Assembly: GCA_050330975.1 (NCBI GenBank)
Contig: JBHJHK010000212.1
Span: 1 to 10,878 of the forward strand
Length of the DNA: 10,878 nt
DNA from: JBHJHK01 sp050330975
GTDB lineage: Bacteria > Pseudomonadota > Gammaproteobacteria > Competibacterales > Competibacteraceae
Reading direction: 5' to 3'
Made by a program: the position numbers and the translations under genes. The notes under the pieces are model-generated. The model made no database searches, was not told where the DNA came from, and was given only the letters and a program-made list of their open reading frames with translations. This document shows, in pieces, positions 1-5,717 of this stretch; position 1 is the stretch's first letter, and each line of letters begins with the position of its first letter.

Positions 1-406
1 GCGGGTGGCAGATGGTGGCCAGCGCCCGACACTCGGGGATGCGGGGCGGCGCCTTGAGAACCGCCGCCCCCCCAAAAGAGTGCCCCTCCATCAACTGCGG
101 AGCTTGGTGGCGTTCTCGCAACACTTCCGCCGCCCGCACCAAATCGTCGACGTTGGCGGAGAAATTGGTGTCGGCAAAGTCCCCCTCACTTTCCCCAAGG
201 CCCGTGAAGTCAAAGCGCAGCACCGCGATGCCCTGGTGGCTCAACGCCTCGCTCAGGTGTTTGACAGCCCGCAAGTTTTTGGTGCAGGTAAAACAGTGGG
301 CAAACAGGGCAAAGGCCTTGGGGCGGCCGTCCAAGGGCCAGTCGAGGCGACCGACGAGGGTTTGCCCGGCGGCGTTGGTAAAGGTGAGCTTTTGAAAACG
401 CATCAT
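1..406 (-). CDS. Alpha/beta hydrolase, OsmC-associated (partial, 3' end outside window)
   Basis: This is the N-terminal part (about 135 residues) of an alpha/beta-hydrolase; the gene leaves the window at position 1, so the later acid and histidine of the triad are not visible. The reading frame begins MMRFQKLTF and contains an FDFTGLGESEG segment near residues 65-75, typical of the family, and the nucleophile elbow GHSFGG near residues 108-113 with the presumed catalytic serine at about 110. The closest family I recognise is the hydrolase found fused to, or next to, OsmC proteins; its natural substrate is not established. The gene starts 35 bases after the OsmC stop on the same strand, so the two are probably co-transcribed. 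The start is uncertain: there are two consecutive ATGs (404-406 and 401-403) and only a weak GAGG about 11 bases upstream. A hydrolase call is secure from the motifs; substrate is unknown. Confidence 0.85.
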   Translation of the reverse strand, partial: MMRFQKLTFTNAAGQTLVGRLDWPLDGRPKAFALFAHCFTCTKNLRAVKHLSEALSHQGIAVLRFDFTGLGESEGDFADTNFSANVDDLVRAAEVLRERHQAPQLMEGHSFGGAAVLKAPPRIPECRALATICHP

Positions 407-441
407 GGGAAAGCGGGCCTCAAACGTAGGTCGTGGGGAGC

Positions 442-960
442 TCAAGCGCTCACGGCGCGATTGTCCAGGGTGGTGGTCAGGCTCGGCGCCTGGCGCAGGG
501 TCTGGTAGACCACGCAGTAGCGCTCGGTGAGCTTGAGCAAGGTGTCCAGCTGGTCTTGGGGGGCAGCGCTGTCCACCTCAAACCGCAGCCGCACCTGCTG
601 AAAACCCACCGGGGTGGCCTTGTCGACCCCCAGGGTACCGCGAAAATCCAGCTCCCCCTCGGCGTAGACCGCAGCATCCCGCAAGGTGATGCCCAGCGCC
701 GTGGCCACGGCGTTGAGGGTAACCCCGGCGCAGGCCACCAACGCTTCCAACAGCATATCCCCCGAGCACAGCGCACCACCATCGCCCCCCGTGGCGGGAT
801 GGAGGCCCGCCGCTGCCAGGGCCCGACCGGTCTCCACGTTACAGGTGACGCCCTCCCCCAAACGACCCTGGGCTTTGAGGGTGATGAGAGCCGCCTCGGG
901 GGCCTCGCGGTAGTGGGACTTGAGGGGGGTTTGGAGGGCTTTGAGTTGTTCTGCGTCCAT
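442..960 (-). CDS. OsmC family protein (peroxiredoxin-like)
   Basis: The product is a 172-residue OsmC/Ohr-fold protein. Members reduce organic hydroperoxides in the cytoplasm with a pair of cysteines. Two candidates sit in the expected places: C77 in the helix segment LLEALVACAGVTL and C149 in ERYCVVYQTL. The glycine-rich ATGGDGGALCSGD stretch (residues 56-68) also fits a subgroup usually annotated simply as OsmC family protein. An extra cysteine, C65, lies just before the first active-site helix. The ATG at 958-960 follows a good Shine-Dalgarno (AAGGAG on the minus strand, plus-strand 967-972) at about 6 bases. It is divergent from the ABC transporter and precedes the alpha/beta hydrolase. 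In many bacteria hydrolase and OsmC domains are one polypeptide with the hydrolase first; here they are separate genes in reverse order. The family call is firm; the true peroxide substrate is not shown. Confidence 0.93.
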   Translation of the reverse strand: MDAEQLKALQTPLKSHYREAPEAALITLKAQGRLGEGVTCNVETGRALAAAGLHPATGGDGGALCSGDMLLEALVACAGVTLNAVATALGITLRDAAVYAEGELDFRGTLGVDKATPVGFQQVRLRFEVDSAAPQDQLDTLLKLTERYCVVYQTLRQAPSLTTTLDNRAVSA

Positions 961-966
961 GGGACT

Positions 967-972
967 CTCCTT
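967..972 (-). promoter_or_regulatory. Ribosome binding site of the OsmC gene
   Basis: On the minus strand this reads AAGGAG, six bases before the ATG at 960. It supports that start against the longer overlapping frame that opens at 1043 in a different phase. Confidence 0.75.
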
Positions 973-975
973 TGG

Positions 976-1008
976 GTTTGGCTAAATAATTTTAGATGAC
1001 AGCCAAAC
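976..1008. promoter_or_regulatory. Nested inverted repeat in divergent promoter region
   Basis: The 146-base region between the divergent OsmC and binding-protein genes holds an exact 8-base inverted repeat, GTTTGGCT at 976-983 and AGCCAAAC at 1001-1008, with a 17-base spacer. Inside it lies a second inverted repeat, CTAAA (982-986) and TTTAG (991-995), around TAAT. The core is strikingly AT-rich in GC-rich surroundings, and on the minus strand contains TAAAAT, a possible -10 for the OsmC gene. The arrangement fits a dimeric repressor or activator site. OsmC/Ohr genes are often controlled by MarR-type (OhrR) or OxyR regulators, but I do not recognise either consensus. No regulator gene is in the window. 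Confidence 0.45.
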
Positions 1009-1044
1009 GCGTTATACGTCTCCCCAGGCCGGACAGACGCCACC

Positions 1045-1072
1045 TTGCATTTGCCCCAGCGCAGTCTATGGT
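1045..1072 (+). promoter_or_regulatory. Weak candidate promoter for the ABC transporter
   Basis: TTGCAT (1045-1050) and TATGGT (1067-1072) are 16 bases apart and lie 35 bases before the binding-protein ATG. The matches to the sigma-70 consensus are poor, especially at -35, so this is only a placement suggestion. Confidence 0.18.
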
Positions 1073-1093
1073 TGTGGTTTTGTCGTCAATGGT

Positions 1094-1097
1094 GGAG
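1094..1097 (+). promoter_or_regulatory. Ribosome binding site deciding the gltI-like start
   Basis: GGAG lies nine bases before the ATG at 1107. It selects this start over the in-frame ATGs at 996, 1068 and 1089, which would put a charged non-signal extension before the signal peptide. Confidence 0.6.
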
Positions 1098-1106
1098 ATC
1101 AACACT

Positions 1107-1973
1107 ATGCAAGGCCCACGTCTTTCCTCCCTCGCCGCCGTCCTACTCCTGTTATTGCCTGCCCTGGCCGTCCAGGCTCAGCAAGGCACCCTGGACAAGA
1201 TCAAGGAAAGTGGCACCATCGTCATCGGCCATCGGGAATCCTCGGTGCCCTTTGCCTACCTCAACGACCAACAGCAGCCCGAGGGCTATTCCATCGACCT
1301 GTGCCTGCGGTTCGTCGAGCGGGTCCGCCAAGAGCTGGAGTTAGACGAGCTCCAAGTGCGCTACGTCCCCGTCAACCCCAGAACCCGTATTCCGCTGTTG
1401 GTCAACGGCACCATCGACATCGAGTGTGGCTCCACCACCAACAACCTCACCCGCCAGCAACAGGTGGACTACGCCCACACCACCTTTATCACCGGCACTA
1501 AGCTACTGGTGAAACAGGACTCGGGCATTGAAGAAGTGGAAGATCTGGAGGGCAAGGTCATCGCCTTGGCCCAAGGGACCACCAACGAACGGGCCATCAA
1601 GGCGGTGATGGAAGAAAAGGGCTTGGCGATGGATATTCTGCCGGTGAAAGACCACGCCGAGGGCTTCTTGGCCCTCCAGACCGACCGGGTCGACGCCTAC
1701 TCCACCGACCACATTTTGCTCCACGGCTTGATCGCCAAGTCCAAAAACCCCGACGACTACGCCGTGGTGGGGCGGTTTTTATCCTTCGATCCCTACGCCA
1801 TCATGGTGCGGCGCAATGATTCTCCGTTTCGCCTGGTGGTGAACAAAGAACTCTCCGACATCTTCCGCTCCGGGGATATCGTCGGTATCTACGCCAAGTG
1901 GTTTGGCCCCATGGGGGTACCCCCCACTGACCTCCTCACCGCCGCCTTCATCATCCAGGCCCTGCCCTACTGA
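1107..1973 (+). CDS. gltI: Amino acid ABC transporter periplasmic substrate-binding protein (glutamate/aspartate type)
   Basis: This 288-residue protein captures an amino acid in the periplasm and delivers it to the membrane permease encoded just downstream. Residues 1-24 form a signal peptide: a basic start, a run of leucine and alanine, then AVQA before QQ, suiting signal peptidase I; no lipobox cysteine is present. The mature part follows the E. coli GltI pattern closely: GTLDKIKESG, GHRESSVPF (41-49), RIPLL (94-98) and ECGSTTNN (106-113), with a KWF near residues 264-266. These are the hallmarks of the glutamate/aspartate binding-protein group in the cluster-3 family. The frame stays open upstream to 996, but signal peptide and ribosome binding site support 1107. 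Substrate by homology is glutamate or aspartate; glutamine, asparagine or a related compound remains possible. It opens a plus-strand operon. Confidence 0.93.
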   Translation: MQGPRLSSLAAVLLLLLPALAVQAQQGTLDKIKESGTIVIGHRESSVPFAYLNDQQQPEGYSIDLCLRFVERVRQELELDELQVRYVPVNPRTRIPLLVNGTIDIECGSTTNNLTRQQQVDYAHTTFITGTKLLVKQDSGIEEVEDLEGKVIALAQGTTNERAIKAVMEEKGLAMDILPVKDHAEGFLALQTDRVDAYSTDHILLHGLIAKSKNPDDYAVVGRFLSFDPYAIMVRRNDSPFRLVVNKELSDIFRSGDIVGIYAKWFGPMGVPPTDLLTAAFIIQALPY

Positions 1974-2006
1974 AGATCCCTCCCACGGCTAGCGCCAACG
2001 CGCCCC

Positions 2007-2011
2007 AGGGG
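2007..2011 (+). promoter_or_regulatory. Ribosome binding site for a TTG start
   Basis: AGGGG is placed five bases before the TTG at 2017. The next in-frame ATG lies deep in the conserved permease sequence, so the TTG is the likely start. Confidence 0.6.
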
Positions 2012-2016
2012 TTGCT

Positions 2017-2721
2017 TTGAACGACTACAGCTGGAACTGGGCGGTCCTGGTCCAGGAGCCCTACGGCCAGTGGCTCCTGGATGGCCTCCAGTGGACGGTC
2101 CTAGTGGCCCTGGCCGCCTGGGCCATCGCCTTTACCGTGGGTTCGTTAGTGGGGGTGGCCCGCACCCTGCCCCAGAGAAGCATTCGCCTGGTGGCCACCA
2201 CCTATGTGGAGCTGTTCCGCAACGTCCCTTTGTTGGTGCAGATGTTCCTGTGGTACTTCGTGGTGCCGGAGCTGGTGCCCGAGGACTGGGGACGCTGGAT
2301 GAAGCGGGATATGCCCTATCCGGAGTACACCTCGGCGGTGTTGTGTTTGGGGTTTTACACCGCTTCTCGGGTGGCGGAACAGGTGCGCTCGGGGATCGAG
2401 GCCCTGCCCACCGGCCTCAGCCAGGCGGGCTATGCCTCGGGGCTGTCCACGGTCCAGGTCTACCGCTTCATCCGCCTGCCCCTGGCCTATCGCATCGTCA
2501 TTCCCCCCCTGACCTCGGAGTTTTTGACCATCTTCAAGAACTCGTCCTTGGCCCTCACCATCGGCCTGTTGGAACTCACCGCCCGCAGCCAGCAGATCTC
2601 GGAATATACCTTCCAGAGTTTTGAGGCCTACACCGCCGCCACGGTGATTTATCTGCTCATCGCCCTCGTTGTCACCGCCCTCATGGCGGTGGTCGAGCGG
2701 CACACCCGTATCCCCCGCTGA
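2017..2721 (+). CDS. gltJ: Glutamate/aspartate-type ABC transporter permease (GltJ family)
   Basis: This is an integral inner-membrane subunit of the amino acid importer, 234 residues long with about five hydrophobic segments (roughly 25-48, 65-85, 105-118, 165-188 and 207-226). It resembles E. coli GltJ throughout: an early WNW, YVELFRNVPLLVQ (63-75), the WYxVxPEL pattern (79-86), and the EAA cytoplasmic loop that docks on the ATPase (about 121-155, EQVRSGIEALPTG onward), ending with VVERHTRIP. Translation begins at TTG, read as methionine, 43 bases after the binding-protein gene. The second permease follows after 12 bases. It should form a heterodimeric channel with that protein. The family call is firm; the exact substrate rests on homology. 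Confidence 0.93.
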   Translation: MNDYSWNWAVLVQEPYGQWLLDGLQWTVLVALAAWAIAFTVGSLVGVARTLPQRSIRLVATTYVELFRNVPLLVQMFLWYFVVPELVPEDWGRWMKRDMPYPEYTSAVLCLGFYTASRVAEQVRSGIEALPTGLSQAGYASGLSTVQVYRFIRLPLAYRIVIPPLTSEFLTIFKNSSLALTIGLLELTARSQQISEYTFQSFEAYTAATVIYLLIALVVTALMAVVERHTRIPR

Positions 2722-2733
2722 CGGTTGCCCTCA

Positions 2734-3393
2734 ATGTTTGCCGATTTCGACTTCCAGGTGATCGTCGACGCCCTACCCTTCCTGGGCCAGGGGCTGTTGT
2801 TATCTCTACAACTCACCGCCCTGGCCGTGGTGGGGGGGATCATCGGCGGGACGCTGCTGGCGCTGATGCGCTTATCAAAGATTTGGCCCTTGGTGTGGCT
2901 GTCGGCCCTCTACACCAACCTCATCCGCTCGGTGCCGTTGATCCTGGTGATCTTCTGGTTTTATTTTCTGGTGCCCTTGGCCATCGGTCGCCCGGTGGGG
3001 AGCTTTTATTCGGCCCTCATCGCCTTTGTCATCTTCGAGGCGGCCTACTATGGCGAGATCATCCGCGCCGGCATCAGCAGCGTCTCTCCGGGGCAGGTCA
3101 ACGCCGGGCGGGCTACGGGGCTCAACTACTGGCAGATTCAAGGCTTTATCGTCTTGCCCCAGGCCTTTCGCAACATGGTGCCGGTGCTGCTGACCCAAGG
3201 CATCATCTTGTTCCAGGATACCTCCCTGGTGTTTGTGGTCTCCCTGCGGGACTTTATGACTGCCTCGGTGATCGTCGCCCAACAGGAGGGTCGGTTGGTG
3301 GAAATGTATGTGTTTGCCGCCCTGGTGTACTTTGTGTTGTGCTTTGCCGCCTCCTGGGGTGTCAAGGGTCTCCAGCGGAGGTACGCGTTGTGA
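2734..3393 (+). CDS. gltK: Glutamate/aspartate-type ABC transporter permease (GltK family)
   Basis: This 219-residue protein is the second membrane subunit of the importer and pairs with the GltJ-like subunit. It follows E. coli GltK in order and length: FRS/IRS-type VPLILV segment (residues 65-72), WFYFLVP (75-81), FEAAYYGEIIRAGI (101-114) leading into the EAA loop up to about 143, LPQAFRNMVPVLLTQGI (141-157) and LFQDTSLVFVVSL (159-171). Five hydrophobic stretches are visible. I chose the ATG at 2734; a TTG at 2725 in the same frame is possible but adds only three residues. No strong Shine-Dalgarno is present, so translation is probably coupled to the preceding gene, whose stop is 12 bases away. 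Its own stop overlaps the start of the ATPase gene. Confidence 0.92.
   Translation: MFADFDFQVIVDALPFLGQGLLLSLQLTALAVVGGIIGGTLLALMRLSKIWPLVWLSALYTNLIRSVPLILVIFWFYFLVPLAIGRPVGSFYSALIAFVIFEAAYYGEIIRAGISSVSPGQVNAGRATGLNYWQIQGFIVLPQAFRNMVPVLLTQGIILFQDTSLVFVVSLRDFMTASVIVAQQEGRLVEMYVFAALVYFVLCFAASWGVKGLQRRYAL
3377..3381 (+). promoter_or_regulatory. Ribosome binding site for the GTG start of the ATPase
   Basis: GGAGG stands eight bases before the GTG at 3390, inside the end of the permease gene. It rules out the far upstream in-frame start near 2883. Confidence 0.75.
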
Positions 3394-4118
3394 TCGAACT
3401 CGTGGACGTGAGCAAGTGGTACGACCGCTTCCAGGTGTTGGCCGACTGTTCTTTGACCGTGGCCAAGGGCGAAGTCGTGGTCATCTGTGGCCCCTCGGGG
3501 TCGGGAAAGTCCACCTTGATCAAGTGCATCAATGGTCTTGAGCCAGTGCAAAGGGGGCAAATCACCGTCGATGGCCAGCGCGTCACCGACCGGCGGACCA
3601 ACTTGATCCGCCTGCGCAGCCAAATCGGTATGGTGTTCCAGCACTTTGAGCTCTACCCCCATATGACGGCCCTGGAAAACCTCACCCTGGCCCCAAGATA
3701 TGTGTTGGGTTTGTCCAAGGCCGAGGCCGAGGCCCGGGCCCTCAAATTGCTAGAACGGGTGGGCCTCGCCGACCAGGTTCATAAGTATCCCGCCAACTTA
3801 TCCGGCGGCCAGCAACAGCGGGTGGCCATCGCCCGGGGTCTGGCCATGGAGCCCGTGGCCATGCTGTTCGACGAACCCACCTCGGCCCTGGACCCGGAGA
3901 TGATCAGCGAGGTGTTGGACGTCATGGTGGGCTTGGCTAAAGAGGGTATGACCATGGTGGTGGTGACCCACGAGATGGGCTTTGCCCGCCAAGTGGCCCA
4001 GCGGGTGGTGTTTATGGACCAGGGGCGCGTGGTGGAAGACGCCCCCACTGAAGACTTTTTCCAAAGGCCTCGAGAAGAACGGGCGCGGCAGTTTCTCGCC
4101 AAGATTCTGCGCCATTAG
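3390..4118 (+). CDS. gltL: Amino acid ABC transporter ATP-binding protein (GltL family)
   Basis: This 242-residue cytoplasmic ATPase powers the importer. All nucleotide-binding motifs are intact: Walker A GPSGSGKST (34-42), Q-loop Q84, signature LSGGQQQR (137-144), Walker B VAMLFDEP (156-163) with catalytic E162, D-loop SALDP (165-169) and switch histidine H194 in VVTHEMGFA. The sequence is typical of the polar amino acid transporter group (GltL, GlnQ, HisP). It begins at GTG, overlapping the permease stop by four bases (GTGA). The reading frame is open far upstream inside the permease gene, but the ribosome binding site and the family length place the start here. The stop is a TAG at 4116-4118, after which the operon continues with a 201-base spacer. 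Confidence 0.96.
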   Translation: MIELVDVSKWYDRFQVLADCSLTVAKGEVVVICGPSGSGKSTLIKCINGLEPVQRGQITVDGQRVTDRRTNLIRLRSQIGMVFQHFELYPHMTALENLTLAPRYVLGLSKAEAEARALKLLERVGLADQVHKYPANLSGGQQQRVAIARGLAMEPVAMLFDEPTSALDPEMISEVLDVMVGLAKEGMTMVVVTHEMGFARQVAQRVVFMDQGRVVEDAPTEDFFQRPREERARQFLAKILRH

Positions 4119-4319
4119 GGGGAGGGGGCCTGCAGCTGTTGCGCTACGTCGATAAGCTCTGGCGACGCAGTGACCCCGATCCCCAAACGGGATTTCCCAT
4201 GGGATCCCCAGTTGCCGGCGATTTTGGGAATCTTGAAGATGCTCAACCATCGACAAGCCGCGTTAGACTCTTTGAGGGCCATGTGGCCATTTGATCTTGA
4301 CCCATGGGGAGGCTTTGCC
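4119..4319 (+). other. Spacer between transporter ATPase and small ORF
   Basis: I see no convincing gene, promoter or terminator in these 201 bases. The frame of the ATPase and of the following small gene is the same and has no stop in this interval, so the only stop between them is the ATPase TAG. A GTG at 4170 could extend the small protein by 50 residues, but no ribosome binding site precedes it. The sequence GGGATTTCCCATGGGATCCC near 4189-4208 is locally palindromic but has no T-run, so it is not a clear terminator. Confidence 0.4.
4306..4312 (+). promoter_or_regulatory. Strong ribosome binding site of the small ORF
   Basis: GGGGAGG lies seven bases before the ATG at 4320. It is one of the best Shine-Dalgarno sequences in the window and is the main evidence that the 90-residue frame is translated from this ATG. 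Confidence 0.7.
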
Positions 4320-4592
4320 ATGAGTGTTGACACCCAGTTCACCCCCCGCGTCGACCCGGTGACCGGGGCGGTGATCCCCAGGGCCTTGGAGAACCTTGCC
4401 ATGTATAAGCCCATGGGCATGGCCTACTCCAGTATCATCCGCGAGGGCGAGGACTTCGGCGCCGCCCCCACCACTGCCCACCACCTGGCTATCGGCGCCT
4501 TGAGCCCCAGCTCCCGTGGCATCGTCGACGCCATGGATGCCCGTACCGGTGGGGGGGAACCCACCGCCACCGTCGCCCCGAGCCTGCGATGA
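4320..4592 (+). CDS. Unrecognised 90-residue protein between transporter and deacetylase
   Basis: I do not recognise this protein. It is 90 residues long, has no signal peptide or membrane segment, and no cysteine or metal-binding motif apart from HH at about residues 59-60. Visible segments are TPRVDPVTGAVIPRALENLA near the start, YKPMGMAYSSIIREGEDFG in the middle, and a flexible-looking tail rich in glycine, alanine, threonine and proline. Reality is supported by the strong GGGGAGG ribosome binding site and by the four-base ATGA overlap with the next gene, which indicates translational coupling. It may be a partner or small subunit of the PuuE-type hydrolase that follows, but that is only inferred from position. 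The other two frames do not give a longer recognisable protein, so a simple frameshifted gene is not evident. Confidence 0.6.
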   Translation: MSVDTQFTPRVDPVTGAVIPRALENLAMYKPMGMAYSSIIREGEDFGAAPTTAHHLAIGALSPSSRGIVDAMDARTGGGEPTATVAPSLR

Positions 4593-5485
4593 GCGGGCGC
4601 GACTTCGCCGGCTACCGGGGGAACCCCCCCCACGCCCACTGGCCCTCGGGGGCCCGAGTGGCGGTCTCCCTGGTACTCAACATCGAAGAGGGGGCGGAGT
4701 TATCCCTCACCAGCGGCGACGAGCGCAACGAATCCATCTACGAGGTGGAAGAGGAAATCGTCGGTCGCCCCGACTTGTGCATGGAGTCCCACTTTGAGTA
4801 CGGCAGCCGGGCGGGCTACTGGCGCATCGTCGAGGTATTGCAGGATTTTGGGGTGGAGGTGACCCTCAACGCCTGTGCCCGAGCCCTGGAAGTCACCCCG
4901 TGGATCGCCGCGGACGCCCTGGCCCGGGGCCATGAGATCGCCTGCCATGGCTACCGCTGGGAAAACCAGGCCCACCTGGACGAAGCCGCCGAGCGGGCCT
5001 TGATCCAGCGCTGTGTGGCCAGTATCCAAGGGGTGTGTGGCCAGCGCCCGGTGGGCTGGCACACCCGCTCCCAGACCTCGGTGAACACCCGGCGCCTACT
5101 GGTGGAGGAGGGGGGCTTTCTCTACGACAGCAACGCCTACAACGACGACCTTCCCTATGCCGTGACCGTCGCCGGCCGCCCCCACATCGTCTTGCCCTAT
5201 AGTTTTGACACCAACGACATGCGCTTTCACACCAGCCGCGCCTTCAGCCATGGCAGCGACTTTGCCCGCTACTGCAGTGACGCCTTTGACTGGCTGTGGC
5301 GGGAGGGGGCGCGCCGGCCCAAAATGATGTCCGTGGGGCTTCACACCCGGGTCATCGGTCGCCCGGGGAGAATCGCCGGCCTCGAGGCTTTTTTGGCCCA
5401 TGTATCCGCCAAGGGGGGGGCGTGGATCGCCCGGCGGGACCGCATCGCCCGCCACTGGCGAGAGCAGTTGGTCCAAGACACCTGA
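4589..5485 (+). CDS. Polysaccharide deacetylase family protein, PuuE allantoinase-like
   Basis: The product is a 298-residue carbohydrate-esterase-4-fold hydrolase of the subgroup containing PuuE allantoinase, cyclic imidases and the Helicobacter PgdA-type protein. The N-terminus RDFAGYRGNPPHAHWP with ARVAVSLVLNIEEGAE (22-37) is typical of this subgroup, whose members have N-x-EEG where classical deacetylases have TFDDG. Further marks are SHFEYGSRAGYWRI (67-80), HEIACHGYRWENQ (115-127, with H115 and H120 in the H-x4-H motif), HTRSQTSVNT (158-167), LPYSFDTNDMRF (202-213) and GLHTR (250-254). Relatives hydrolyse C-N bonds in allantoin, cyclic imides or N-acetyl sugars; which applies cannot be read here. 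There is no signal peptide, so it is probably cytoplasmic, favouring a small nitrogenous substrate over a wall polymer. Its ATG overlaps the preceding small gene by four bases. Confidence 0.88.
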   Translation: MSGRDFAGYRGNPPHAHWPSGARVAVSLVLNIEEGAELSLTSGDERNESIYEVEEEIVGRPDLCMESHFEYGSRAGYWRIVEVLQDFGVEVTLNACARALEVTPWIAADALARGHEIACHGYRWENQAHLDEAAERALIQRCVASIQGVCGQRPVGWHTRSQTSVNTRRLLVEEGGFLYDSNAYNDDLPYAVTVAGRPHIVLPYSFDTNDMRFHTSRAFSHGSDFARYCSDAFDWLWREGARRPKMMSVGLHTRVIGRPGRIAGLEAFLAHVSAKGGAWIARRDRIARHWREQLVQDT

Positions 5486-5717
5486 GTACCCATCCCCAAA
5501 CTCCCTTCCCTCCCCGAAAAGCGGCCATCGAAGCCTGGATTGTCGACGGCGAGACCTCGCCCAGCCCTACCAAGGGCGTTATGATACCCGCCGTCCAGGG
5601 CGGCGGCGATGACACCCCCCAGGGGTATTTTCCCAGGCCCGGGCTGCCCACAATATGGGTTAATGCCCCACAGCGCTCTGGCAACACCACCGACGAGATC
5701 CCCTAGGAGATCGGTCC
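5486..5717 (+). other. Intergenic region before the M48 peptidase gene
   Basis: No gene is supported in these 232 bases. A TATGAT at 5580-5585 resembles a sigma-70 -10 box but has no good -35 partner. A short hairpin (CCGCC at 5588-5592, GGCGG at 5599-5603) follows immediately; without a T-run it is not a clear terminator. The operon ending at 5485 and the gene starting at 5718 are probably separate transcription units. Confidence 0.35.

Noticed and set aside
5..508. Plus-strand open frame opposite the alpha/beta hydrolase and OsmC end
   Set aside because: The minus strand encodes a hydrolase with an intact GHSFGG motif there; the plus-strand product is low-complexity and crosses the boundary of two real genes.
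996..1106. N-terminal extension of the binding protein from 996
   Set aside because: It would place 37 residues, many basic, ahead of a normal signal peptide and run through the inverted repeat; the GGAG before 1107 gives a better start.
2883..3389. Upstream extension of the ATPase frame
   Set aside because: It runs inside the GltK-like permease in another phase; homology to ABC ATPases begins only at the GTG at 3390.
4170..4319. Extension of the small protein from a GTG at 4170
   Set aside because: No ribosome binding site is present there, and GGGGAGG clearly marks the ATG at 4320. The extension cannot be fully excluded without homologues.
5580..5603. Promoter TATGAT followed by a short hairpin
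   Set aside because: No usable -35 hexamer lies at 16-18 bases, and the hairpin has only five base pairs and no T-run; kept only as a remark in the intergenic entry.
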